Source: Hyphomicrobiales bacterium (GTDB lineage Bacteria > Pseudomonadota > Alphaproteobacteria > Rhizobiales > Beijerinckiaceae). Taken from it: a DNA stretch of 64,000 bases. Made by a program: the position numbers and the translations under genes. Within the stretch, counting starts at the first letter, position 1, and each line of letters begins with the position of its first letter. Shown in pieces: positions 33,840 to 41,229 of the stretch. The notes beneath the pieces were generated by a model that ran no database searches, was not told the DNA's origin, and was given only the letters and a program-made list of their open reading frames with translations. The DNA is taken from the NCBI GenBank assembly GCA_019075865.1, contig JAGXAN010000002.1, positions 124,001 through 188,000 on the forward strand, given 5' to 3'.

Positions 33840-35090
33840 ATGTCAAACAAAGTTGAAGCTGGCAGCATGAATTTGGGCATGACGCCGCGTGTGAAGGTGC
33901 TCGTCGATGAAGTGCGCCATATGGTGCATCACGAAGTTATGCCACTCGAGCAGGAATATGAGAACGAAATCGGCAAAAGCGGTGATCGGTTCAAGCCAAC
34001 GCCGCGCATGATCGACATTTTGGAAGGTTTGAAGGCCAAGGCGCGCGCCAAAAACCTGTGGAATTTCTGGCTGACCGATTCCAAGCGCGGTTTTGGTTTG
34101 ACGACGGTTGAATACGCCTATTTGGCCGAGGAAATGGGCTGGTCGCACCTGGCGGCGGAAACATTCAATTGCTCGGCCCCCGATACCGGCAATATGGAAG
34201 TGCTGGAGCGTTACGGCACCCCCGCACAAAAGGAACGCTGGTTGCCCGATTTGCTCGCTGGCAAGACCCGCTCCGCCTATTTGATGACCGAGCCCGATGT
34301 TGCCTCCTCAGACGCCACCAATATTGCCATGCGGGCCGAACTGGTGGGCGATGAATGGGTGCTCAATGGCGAAAAATGGTGGTCCTCTGGCGCTGGCGAT
34401 CCGCGCTGCTCGCTTTACATCGTCATGGTGCAAACCGACCCGAAAGCCGCCAAACACCAGCAGCATAGCCAGATTTTGGTGCCCGCCAACACCAAGGGCG
34501 TCGAAGTTTTGCGCGCGATGCAGGTTTTTGGCAATGATGATGCCCCGCACGGCCACATGCACATCCGCTTCACCGACGTGCGCGTGCCCAAGGACAATAT
34601 CATTCTGGGGCCGGGACGTGGTTTTGAGGTCAGCCAGGGTCGGCTCGGGCCCGGGCGCATTCATCATTGCATGCGCGCGCTTGGCCAGGCTGAACGCGCG
34701 CTGGAATATATGTGCAAACGCGCGCAGTCGCGGGTCGCCTTTGGCAAAAAGCTGGCCGAACTGGGCGCCAATTATGACATTATAGCTGAATGCCGCATGG
34801 AAATTGAAATGGCGCGGCTTTTGTGCCTGAAGGCTGCGCATGTGATGGACACGGAAGGCGCCCGCGCCGCTGCGCCCTTGATCTCGCAGATCAAGGTGGT
34901 TGCGCCGCGCGTTGCCCTGAAAGTCACGGATGAAGCCATCCAGTTGCACGGCGGGGCAGGCGTCAGCCAGGATTTCCCGCTGGCACGGATGTGGGCGGGC
35001 CTGCGCACGCTGCGCCTGGCCGATGGCCCGGATGCGGTGCACCGCCGCCAGGTCGCGCGGGCGGAACTGAAGCGCTATACAAACAACTGA
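33840..35090 (+). CDS. Acyl-CoA dehydrogenase family protein
   Basis: A 416-residue FAD-dependent dehydrogenase that introduces an alpha,beta double bond into an acyl-CoA. The start at 33840 has AGGGAGA about nine bases before it; the frame is open further up across the tRNA, which is not coding. The N-terminal helical domain leads to YLMTEPDVASSDATNI near residue 145 (FAD and substrate contacts) and NGEKWWSSGAGDPRC. The C-terminal domain has RIHHCMRALGQAERALEYM, QIKVVAPRVALKVTDEAIQL, the HGGAGVSQDFPLARMWAGLR loop and the closing RTLRLADGPDAVHRRQVAR. It resembles the C-terminal dehydrogenase part of ACAD10/11 and other long or branched-chain acyl-CoA dehydrogenases. It stands alone between two tRNA genes. 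Confidence 0.93.
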   Translation: MSNKVEAGSMNLGMTPRVKVLVDEVRHMVHHEVMPLEQEYENEIGKSGDRFKPTPRMIDILEGLKAKARAKNLWNFWLTDSKRGFGLTTVEYAYLAEEMGWSHLAAETFNCSAPDTGNMEVLERYGTPAQKERWLPDLLAGKTRSAYLMTEPDVASSDATNIAMRAELVGDEWVLNGEKWWSSGAGDPRCSLYIVMVQTDPKAAKHQQHSQILVPANTKGVEVLRAMQVFGNDDAPHGHMHIRFTDVRVPKDNIILGPGRGFEVSQGRLGPGRIHHCMRALGQAERALEYMCKRAQSRVAFGKKLAELGANYDIIAECRMEIEMARLLCLKAAHVMDTEGARAAAPLISQIKVVAPRVALKVTDEAIQLHGGAGVSQDFPLARMWAGLRTLRLADGPDAVHRRQVARAELKRYTNN

Positions 35091-35208
35091 GGAAGCCATG
35101 CTTTGCCGGGGCGGGGGCTGCCTGATCCCGGCAAAATTCAACAAGGGCTTGCAGCGCAGGCCAACCCGCTCTATGTTGCCGCCGATGGAGCGATTTGCTC
35201 CCGCAGAT

Positions 35209-35283
35209 TGGGGCGTCGCCAAGCGGTAAGGCAGCGGATTTTGATTCCGCCATACGGAGGTTCGAATCCTCCCGCCCCAGCCA
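35209..35283 (+). tRNA. tRNA-Gln (anticodon TTG)
   Basis: The 75-base gene has acceptor arms TGGGGCG and CGCCCCA, the D arm GCCAAGCGGTAAGGC, the anticodon stem GCGGA/TCCGC with loop TTTTGAT (anticodon TTG) and the T arm GGAGG TTCGAAT CCTCC. Discriminator G is followed by an encoded CCA (35281-35283). It reads CAA glutamine codons. Its 3' end marks the left border of the accessory region. Confidence 0.97.
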
Positions 35284-35761
35284 AAATTCCTTAAATAACT
35301 GATTTGAAACGATAAAAATCCGGCTGGGAATCTAGCCCGTGAAATTGTATACCTTGCAAGCTCCTGGCTAGTGGAGTTTGAAATGAGCCTTTGCCAAGCC
35401 ACCCGCAACCTGAGACACGGCCAAGGTCCAGATTTCAGCCGGTTTCGGCTATCTAGCGCCATTGGTAATAAACCGCCGATATCGCTGAAAAAAGGCTCAT
35501 AGGCGGCGCCACCACCAGAGTCCTAAGCGACCAACTCGCCTTCGGCGAGACTCTAATCGTTCGCGGAGGAATTTTGGAGGGCAGGTCACAGGTTTTCACC
35601 ACCAATTTATGTATCAGCGGGCCAACCTAAAGGCGAGGCGCTTACAAAAAGGCGGTGGAGCAAATTTCAAACTGAGGCATGGCCGGATTACCCCGCTATT
35701 TGCAAAAAGTGTTTCTTTGCGTTAGACTTTAAACTTATTTTACCTGAAAGCGCAGCTGTTC
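35284..35761. other. 478-bp intergenic region after tRNA-Gln
   Basis: I see no gene here. A nested inverted repeat lies at 35517-35554: the outer arms AGAGT/ACTCT enclose a tight inner stem CTCGCC-TTC-GGCGAG (35535-35549). The last ~60 bases before the LuxR-type gene are AT-rich and probably hold its promoter. I looked for a second copy of the tRNA-Gln 3' end (an attR) further right and found none. Confidence 0.4.
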
Positions 35762-36898
35762 ATGAGTATTATTGGCCTCGACGATTTTTCGGGTCTGGTG
35801 GAAAATATTTATGATGCGGCACTCGCGCCAGGCCAATGGCCATCGGCTCTTGGCAAGATCTGCAAATTGCTAAATTGTCAAACGGCGGCCTTGTGGTCTT
35901 ATGATCTCTACGACAGGACGCCGCCGTGGCAGTTGGAAATTGGGTATGATCCTTATTGGATGAAGCGATACACCGAAAAATACTTGGCGCTTAATCCTTA
36001 CATGGACGACGTCGCGCGGATGTCGCCAGGCGAGGCAAATTATAGCTCTAGCCGGCCCGAATATCAGGAACTGTTCAAGACGGAATTTTATCAGGACTGG
36101 CTGAAGCCGCAGCGCTTCATCGACTCTTCGGTGTTGATGGTTGAAAAGTCCATGAACACGATCACGACTTTTGTGAACGTCCGAAATGAGGATCAGGGTT
36201 TATTTGATTCGGCGACGATCGATCTTGTAAACATGCTCTATCCCCATCTGCGCCGGGCCGTGCTGATCGGGAGGGTCGTTCGTGAACATCAGGACCATGC
36301 TGCCGAATATTCGGCAGCGCTGGATGCACTTGCAACGGGTATGTTCCTGGTGACAGGCGCGGCTGAACTGGTTCATGCCAATGTCGCTGGCGGCACGATA
36401 CTCGCCGCTGGCACCCCGCTGAAAAAGGTCGATGGCGCGCTGATACTGGACGATAAACAAGCGAACCGTATCCTTCGCGAAGCTTTGGCTACGGCTAACG
36501 CCGGAGACGTCACGCTCGGACAGAAGGGCACATCGATTCCGCTACGTGGGGCGACTGGGGAGTTCATTCTTCACATGATGCCGTTGAACGCTGCTCGTCG
36601 GAAATCAGTAGGCTCTGTTGGGCGAGCCACCCATGTTTTATTCTTGAGCCGCAATGACCCGAAAGACGCGACGGTGATCGCGGCCTTCGCCAAGCGTTTT
36701 CGTCTGACCGCGCAGGAAACCCGTGTGCTGGAAACCGTGGTCGACGCCGGCAGCGTGCCGATGGCAGCGGATATTCTGGGCATTTCGCCTTCTACTGCCC
36801 GAACCCACGTCACCAGCATCTTCGACAAGACCGGCGTCCGCCGTCAGGCCGACCTGCTGCGGCTGTTAATGGAAATGAAGTCTCCTTTTGTCAGATAG
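35762..36898 (+). CDS. LuxR-family transcriptional regulator with N-terminal sensor region
   Basis: A 378-residue regulator. The last ~65 residues form a LuxR/GerE helix-turn-helix: FRLTAQETRVLETVVDAGSV, then PMAADILGISPSTARTHVTS and IFDKTGVRRQADLLRLLM. The first ~300 residues are a sensor region without an obvious transmembrane segment. They begin IGLDDFSGLVENIYDAALAP, a start frequent in Rhizobiales regulators of this architecture (PAS/GAF-like), with a DYFTDRNP-like region replaced by YTEKYLALNPYMDD. There is no receiver domain and no autoinducer-binding signature (WxxxY pattern of LuxR), so quorum sensing is unlikely. The next gene on the strand is the barrel protein 160 bp downstream, a possible target. 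Confidence 0.88.
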   Translation: MSIIGLDDFSGLVENIYDAALAPGQWPSALGKICKLLNCQTAALWSYDLYDRTPPWQLEIGYDPYWMKRYTEKYLALNPYMDDVARMSPGEANYSSSRPEYQELFKTEFYQDWLKPQRFIDSSVLMVEKSMNTITTFVNVRNEDQGLFDSATIDLVNMLYPHLRRAVLIGRVVREHQDHAAEYSAALDALATGMFLVTGAAELVHANVAGGTILAAGTPLKKVDGALILDDKQANRILREALATANAGDVTLGQKGTSIPLRGATGEFILHMMPLNAARRKSVGSVGRATHVLFLSRNDPKDATVIAAFAKRFRLTAQETRVLETVVDAGSVPMAADILGISPSTARTHVTSIFDKTGVRRQADLLRLLMEMKSPFVR

Positions 36899-37058
36899 GC
36901 GGGTCCTTCGAGGGACCCACCAGTGTTGCAAAAATGCATCGTCGTCTGATCAAAGCGACTGGCCTCCCACGATCCTGCGATGTTCGGCATTGTCTGGCTC
37001 ATTTAGTCTCCACTGCGTCGGCCATTGAGCCGGGAGGACGTATTCTGGAGCTTTTCTC

Positions 37059-37862
37059 ATGAAGTATGGATTGGCACTCGTGGTTTTTATAATCAGCACG
37101 ATCAGCGCTTTCGCCGCTGATCTGCCTGCGAAGACCTACACGAAGGGCCCTGTGATGGCGGCGCACGTATACAATTGGACCGGGTTCTATGGAGGTTTGA
37201 ACATCGGCGGCGGTTGGGCAAATACGGAAGTCAACTACAGGGCAAGTTCATTTGGGTATAGCGGGGTCCCGGGAGCTGCATTCCTCGATGCTGGCACGTC
37301 CGGCCAACTCCGGACGTCAGGTTTTACTGGCGGTGGCCAGCTAGGTTATAATTATCAGACCGGCTCAGCGGTGTGGGGATTTGAGGGAGACTTAAACTAT
37401 ACGGGCTTTCGCGGAACCCGATTTATCCCGCTCAATTTTGCGCCTATCGGGGTCAATCTCACGGACAACTTCACACAAAGGATGAAAAGCAACTGGCTTG
37501 CAACGCTTCGTGGCCGTTTGGGTTTCACGACCGGCCCAGTGCTTTTATACGCCACTGGGGGGCTGGCGCTCGCAAATGTTGGTTACTCTGACTTTGGCTA
37601 TTTTCCGTTTCTTCCCTCGACAAATTCGGCCTCAGCAAGCGGGGTGCGTGCGGGGTGGACGGTCGGAGGAGGCGCGGAATGGATGATTGCTCCAAGATGG
37701 AGCATCAAGGCTGAATACCTCTATGTCGATTTGGGAAATACCAGATACACCAGCACCAACTCGGTTCTCAATGCTGCGCCGAACTTGGCGACGATCATGC
37801 ATGGTCATCGACTCATCGAAAATATTGCAAGAGTTGGGTTCAATTATAAGTTCGGCTCCTAA
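37059..37862 (+). CDS. Outer membrane beta-barrel protein (Omp31/opacity-like porin family)
   Basis: A 267-residue outer-membrane protein with a Sec signal peptide (MKYGLALVVFIISTISAF, cleavage after FAA). The mature start with NWTGFYGGLNIGGGWANTEV is the hallmark of the Rhizobiales Omp31/Hbp group. Glycine- and aromatic-rich alternating strands follow, including GGQLGYNYQTGSAVWGFEGD, LRGRLGFTTGPVLLYATGGLA and GWTVGGGAEWMIAPRWSIKA, with EYLYVDLG near the end. It ends IARVGFNYKFGS, an aromatic C-terminal strand suited to the BAM machinery although the last residue is Ser rather than Phe. It probably forms an eight-stranded barrel. The ribosome site GGGAGGA lies upstream. Confidence 0.88.
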   Translation: MKYGLALVVFIISTISAFAADLPAKTYTKGPVMAAHVYNWTGFYGGLNIGGGWANTEVNYRASSFGYSGVPGAAFLDAGTSGQLRTSGFTGGGQLGYNYQTGSAVWGFEGDLNYTGFRGTRFIPLNFAPIGVNLTDNFTQRMKSNWLATLRGRLGFTTGPVLLYATGGLALANVGYSDFGYFPFLPSTNSASASGVRAGWTVGGGAEWMIAPRWSIKAEYLYVDLGNTRYTSTNSVLNAAPNLATIMHGHRLIENIARVGFNYKFGS

Positions 37863-37866
37863 CGGA

Positions 37867-37898
37867 CTGAGCTGCTGCCGGTTTGATGGACACCGGGA
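37867..37898. repeat. Possible terminal inverted repeat of an IS3-type element
   Basis: The stretch contains CCGGTTTGATGGACACCGGG, which resembles the terminal repeats of IS3-family elements (typically a CCCGG run followed by a GGACAC end). It lies immediately downstream of the transposase remnant, where the right end would be expected. The partner end was not found. Confidence 0.35.
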
Positions 37899-37907
37899 TT
37901 GGCTAAA

Positions 37908-38150
37908 TCAGGCTACCCAGCATGGCGTTCGAAATCGATAGGGTTGAGGTAACCCCAGAGTCGAGTGGCACCGGGTCGGGTTGTAGAAGCATTCGATGTA
38001 ATCGAACACGGCTGCCTTTGCCTGCGTCCTCGTGCGATAGACCTTCTTGCCCACCCGCTCGGTCTTGAGCGTTGAGAAGAAACTTTCCATGGCGGCATTA
38101 TCCCACACTTTGCCGGACCTGTTCATCGAACAGGTGACGCCCTTGCGAGG
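37908..38150 (-). pseudogene. IS3-family transposase, C-terminal remnant
   Basis: About 80 residues of an IS3 OrfB transposase (rve integrase core) remain. The translation GVTCSMNRSGKVWDNAAMES, then FFSTLKTERVGKKVYRTRTQ and YIECFYNPTRCHSTLGLPQP is diagnostic; the Glu in AAMESFF is the last acidic residue of the DDE triad. Everything upstream of about 38150, including the first two Asp residues, is gone and replaced by unrelated sequence, so the element is dead. It marks the accessory character of the region. Confidence 0.88.
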
Positions 38151-38298
38151 GACCGGCTCAAGATTGGGGGGCGGTCGAAGAGGTGTTTTAGCGTCTGTTC
38201 CTCGACTGAGGTGGACGCATGGTGTGGATTTTGATGTTGGTAAAGCTCGGGGCTGAAGGCAACGGGCAGGGCACGGACGTCATGAAAATTGGCAGTCG

Positions 38299-38325
38299 TG
38301 TGAATCAGCATCAAATTGGCACCCC
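38299..38325 (+). repeat. 27-bp IS-end-like repeat, copy 1
   Basis: This copy (TGTGAATCAGCATCAAATTG then GCACCCC) matches copy 2 at 22 of 27 positions when copy 2 is reverse-complemented. It resembles the subterminal repeats of IS21-type elements, but that family link is only an impression. Confidence 0.5.
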
Positions 38326-38460
38326 GTCTCGAAACTCAGCTAAGGTGTTGTTAAATCAGCTGCATGTGCCCAATTTGTGGGGTTCCGATCGGCACCGGTT
38401 GGTACACCTGTTTTCTACCGAATTCACTTAATGGATCAATGAGTTGGTGCAGGTATGCGT

Positions 38461-38487
38461 GGGGTTCCACTTCGATACTGAATCACA
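38461..38487 (-). repeat. 27-bp IS-end-like repeat, copy 2 (inverted)
   Basis: The reverse complement begins TGTGATTCAGTATCGAAGTG and matches copy 3 at 23 of 27 positions. The similarity between copies 2 and 3 continues outwards for about 80 bp in total (38402-38487 against the complement of 38744-38824), including the shared core AATGGATCAAT. The two form an imperfect inverted repeat around the photolyase remnant. Confidence 0.65.
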
Positions 38488-38499
38488 CTCGGGCACACT

Positions 38500-38736
38500 T
38501 ATCCCGCCCCCATTGTCGAGCTTGGTGCGGCCGTCAAAGCCGCCAGAGCGCGGCTGAGTGCGGTGCGTCAACAAACAGGGTTTAGAGGCGAAGCGCGCGC
38601 GGTATTCGACAAATTAGGCTCGCGCGCCAAATCATCCTCGACGAAAAGGGCAGCGAACCAAAGAGCAAAACCGGGCGAGAAAAAATCCTCAGCAAGCCAA
38701 ATTTTACAAAATGAACAGCTAACTTTGGATTTTTGA
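38500..38736 (+). pseudogene. C-terminal remnant of a DNA photolyase/cryptochrome gene
   Basis: An open stretch of 78 codons without a start reads YPAPIVELGAAVKAARARLS, AVRQQTGFRGEARAVFDKLG, SRAKSSSTK and so on to LTLDF and a TGA. YPAPIV is the usual sequence at the end of the FAD domain of class I photolyases, followed by a basic tail and a GSR motif also seen in that group. All of the catalytic part (more than 400 residues) is missing. The fragment starts 13 bp inside inverted repeat copy 2 and its stop is 8 bp before copy 3, so it lies exactly between the two repeats. Confidence 0.6.
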
Positions 38737-38743
38737 GATGGCA

Positions 38744-38824
38744 TGTGATTCAGCATCGAAGCGGGACCCTCACCCATATGTGTGCCAACCTATTGATCCA
38801 TTGAGTGAGTTCGGTAGATGACAG
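38744..38824 (+). repeat. IS-end-like repeat, copy 3 (extended)
   Basis: The 27-bp core is at 38744-38770 (TGTGATTCAGCATCGAAGCG and on). The outward extension to about 38824 is the imperfect complement of 38402-38460, with ATTGATCCATT and GTGAGTTCGGTAGA conserved. Together with copy 2 it makes an ~80-bp inverted repeat with about 250 bp between, a MITE-like or deleted-IS structure. Confidence 0.6.
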
Positions 38825-38865
38825 GGTCGCGTTCGGCGCTAGGCGCAACCCCGGATAAATCCACA

Positions 38866-38926
38866 TTTTCTCAATAAATCAACACTTTATGCGCCTCTGG
38901 CGAGGGGCCGCTTCGCTGCTTGTTCA
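38866..38926. repeat. 61-bp direct repeat, left copy (flanks catabolic operon)
   Basis: This 61-bp sequence recurs at 48710-48770 in the same orientation with 56 identical positions; all five differences are transitions. Its right end contains the stop codon of the sialidase-like gene. Similarity fades out over ~20 bp to the left (12 of 19 positions) and is absent to the right. The two copies enclose the whole ten-gene operon and its promoter. Confidence 0.9.
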
Positions 38927-40090
38927 CATATCAAACCAATGGCTGGCAATGCGGATGTGTTTAATGGCTTGTCGGTGATAGGTGAAAGCCACGTCCAGAT
39001 CGCCACTATTGTTTTGCAGGATACTGGGATAGGACAATTCGCGATTTTGCTTGTCGATTGAATTGTTTGTCATGCAAAAACCATCGCCCAATTCAAGGTC
39101 ACGCATGAACGCCCAACTGTGACCATCGTCGGCAGAAATCGCCAAGGTAATCGGTGCCCTCGGCGCACCCCAAAAAGCCTTGCGTCCGGGCGCAGGTGCG
39201 ACCAGCAATGGGGCCGAATTGTCCTCATCCTCAATCTCGTCATAGAGTGACAAACGCCGGTCGCTGGCATTGCGGGCGCTCGAATTATTGAAAATCAAGG
39301 CGATGCGGCCATCCGCCAAACGGCTTGCCTGAATTGAAGAATTATTATTGGGCAAAGTTGTCGGGCGAGGAATGGACCACGTCTGCCCGCCGTCGAAAGA
39401 GCGACTTTCATGGATAAAATCAGCCCAGCGGCTGCGAAATAGCGCCAATAATTCTTCACCGCGCGTTGCCACAATGCTCATGTGGACGCAGCCAACGCTG
39501 GAGGGCACAACGTGGTCCTGCCAGCTTCGCCCCCTGTCACGTGAGATTTTCAGAACGCTGATATCATCATCTCCGCTCCATTTTGTGCCCGGTAAAGTGC
39601 GACACAAGAAGCTCGGCAGCAGCCAGTCACCATTTGGCAAAACCGTTAATGGCTGGCGGACGAACGTGCCGGGGGTATCAATCAAGACTTCGGCCGGCCC
39701 CCAGGTGCGGCCACTATCGGTCGAAATGCGGCGCCGGACAATGGCTGTATCCTGATTTCCGGCACGCTGCGAAGTGTAAAGCAGCCAAAGCTCACCCTCG
39801 GGCGTGGGAAATAAAATAGGGTTCTGCTCGGATCGGGTTGGATCGTCCGAGAGTTTCACTGGCGCGCTCCAGACGCTCGTACCTTGCGCCAGCCTTGAGA
39901 AATATACCGAAATGTCAGACATTCCTTCCTGCGTGCCGCCAAACCAGACGCAACCCAAATCACCACCCGGCAGAACCATCAGATTAGCCGCATGATTTTG
40001 CTTGCACGGCGAAGGAATGAAGGCTTCCAGCAACGCGGGGTCATCGGCGCGCGGGCGCATTTGACCATCAAGGACAAGGCTTGTTTTCAT
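38924..40090 (-). CDS. Sialidase-fold (BNR/Asp-box repeat) protein
   Basis: A 388-residue six-bladed beta-propeller protein of the exo-alpha-sialidase-like superfamily. Asp-box motifs (S-x-D-x-G-x-x-W) occur at STDSGRTWGPAEVL near 125, SRDRGRSWQDHVV near 185, SFDGGQTWSIPRP near 232 and SADDGHSWAFMRDL near 325. It has an N-terminal ACKQNHAANLMVLPGGDLGC-like region (PCKQNHAANLMVLPGGDLGC) but no signal peptide, so it seems cytoplasmic, unlike secreted sialidases. The arginine triad of true sialidases is not clearly present, and true sialidase activity is doubtful. It is the last gene of the operon, 8 bp after the Fe-ADH gene. Proteins of this kind occur in sugar-acid catabolic clusters, where their substrates are largely unknown. 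Confidence 0.8.
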   Translation of the reverse strand: MKTSLVLDGQMRPRADDPALLEAFIPSPCKQNHAANLMVLPGGDLGCVWFGGTQEGMSDISVYFSRLAQGTSVWSAPVKLSDDPTRSEQNPILFPTPEGELWLLYTSQRAGNQDTAIVRRRISTDSGRTWGPAEVLIDTPGTFVRQPLTVLPNGDWLLPSFLCRTLPGTKWSGDDDISVLKISRDRGRSWQDHVVPSSVGCVHMSIVATRGEELLALFRSRWADFIHESRSFDGGQTWSIPRPTTLPNNNSSIQASRLADGRIALIFNNSSARNASDRRLSLYDEIEDEDNSAPLLVAPAPGRKAFWGAPRAPITLAISADDGHSWAFMRDLELGDGFCMTNNSIDKQNRELSYPSILQNNSGDLDVAFTYHRQAIKHIRIASHWFDM

Positions 40091-40098
40091 CGTGAATC

Positions 40099-41229
40099 CT
40101 AATAGGCGGCGCGATATATCTGCAGGATGGCATCATGCGAAAGCGGTCGCGGGTTATTGTCGATCAGGCGTTTGATGGCAAAGGCCTCGCGCGCCATGTT
40201 TTCAAGATCAGACTCCGGCACATTACGATTCAACAATCGCATTTCGATGCCGAGTGCCTCACAATAGCGGTAAGCTTGGCGTGAAACATTCTCGCTCTTT
40301 GGCGAGCTGTCCAAGCCCAAAGCGCGCAAAACCGCCGCCGTCTTGTGTTCTGCATAGGGCGCATTATAGGCCAGAACATGCGGAAATATCACGGCATTGG
40401 CAGCACCATGCGAGATGTGATGGCGTGTGCCCAGCGGGTAGGCGACGGCGTGTCCACCCGCGGTATTGACCGGCCCCAGACAAATGCCACCATACATTGA
40501 GGCCAATGCCAGCCCGGCACGCGCCTCACCATCGTTGCCATTTTGGACGGCAGCGGCCAGATATTTTCCGATCAGCCGAATGCCCTCCAACGCGAAGACA
40601 TCCATGATTGGATGCGCTTTCACGCTTGTATAGGCCTCAACGCAATGCGCCAGCGCATCGACGCCTGTTTCAGCGGTAATGCTCGCAGGTATGCTCATCG
40701 TGAGATCAGGATCGATGATAGCGATGTCCGCCAGGAGAAACTGGCTTTGAACCGCCCATTTATTCTGGGTTGCAGGGTCCGTGACAAGGGCGCGGGTGCC
40801 GACCTCGCTGCCGGTGCCGGCCGTGGTGGGTATTTGTGCGAGGCCAATGCGACGACCCGTGACTTTATCGGGCCCAACAATATCGGATAAGCTCTGATGG
40901 CCGTTGCAGAGGACCGCAACCAGTTTGGCTATGTCCATTGCACTGCCGCCGCCAAAGCCAATGATCAAATCGGGCGAAAAACGCGCGGCGGCGGCGACAG
41001 CATCTGCGAGATTATCCGCGTCCGGCTCCGGTTTCACAGACCCAAATAGGCCAATTTCGCCGCCCAGATGCAACTTGGAGACGCGGTTGGCATTAAAGGC
41101 GCCCGATATGACAAATATCCGCTGATAGCCCTTGGCCTTCGCCCAGGGGCCCAATTTGTCGATCGTGCCCGGGCCAAACTCCACGGTCCCGGGTTGAAGC
41201 AATTGTATCGGGTTTGTCAGGAGGTTCAT
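40099..41229 (-). CDS. Iron-containing alcohol dehydrogenase
   Basis: A 376-residue group III alcohol dehydrogenase using NAD(P)H and a divalent metal. The nucleotide motif GFGGGSAMDIAKLVAVL lies near residue 93, QIPTTAGTGSEVGTRALVTD near 132, and metal ligands lie in DALAHCVEAYTS near 190 and GTRHHISHGAANAVIFPHVL near 262. The pattern fits lactaldehyde reductase or maleylacetate reductase relatives. Its ATG overlaps the stop of the PdxA-like gene by four bases. In the operon it could oxidise a hydroxy acid or reduce an aldehyde produced by the HpcH-type aldolase; the direction is inferred only. Confidence 0.92.
   Translation of the reverse strand: MNLLTNPIQLLQPGTVEFGPGTIDKLGPWAKAKGYQRIFVISGAFNANRVSKLHLGGEIGLFGSVKPEPDADNLADAVAAAARFSPDLIIGFGGGSAMDIAKLVAVLCNGHQSLSDIVGPDKVTGRRIGLAQIPTTAGTGSEVGTRALVTDPATQNKWAVQSQFLLADIAIIDPDLTMSIPASITAETGVDALAHCVEAYTSVKAHPIMDVFALEGIRLIGKYLAAAVQNGNDGEARAGLALASMYGGICLGPVNTAGGHAVAYPLGTRHHISHGAANAVIFPHVLAYNAPYAEHKTAAVLRALGLDSSPKSENVSRQAYRYCEALGIEMRLLNRNVPESDLENMAREAFAIKRLIDNNPRPLSHDAILQIYRAAY

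Larger units (their letters stand above)
38151..38499. other. Gene-free debris region with IS-end-like repeats
   Basis: No intact gene is supported in these ~350 bp. They hold two of three related 27-bp repeats listed separately. Short open frames (for example 38219-38431 and 38364-38585 on the plus strand) have no recognisable protein. The stretch seems to be a patchwork of decayed mobile-element ends between the IS3 remnant and the photolyase remnant. Confidence 0.5.

Noticed and set aside
33565-33846. 93-codon minus-strand frame across the tRNA-Thr
   Set aside because: The stretch ERIELSTSPLPMECSTTELP is the well-known false translation of an antisense tRNA.
38568-38777. 69-codon minus-strand frame over the photolyase remnant
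   Set aside because: It is antisense to the clear YPAPIV frame and starts within repeat copy 3.
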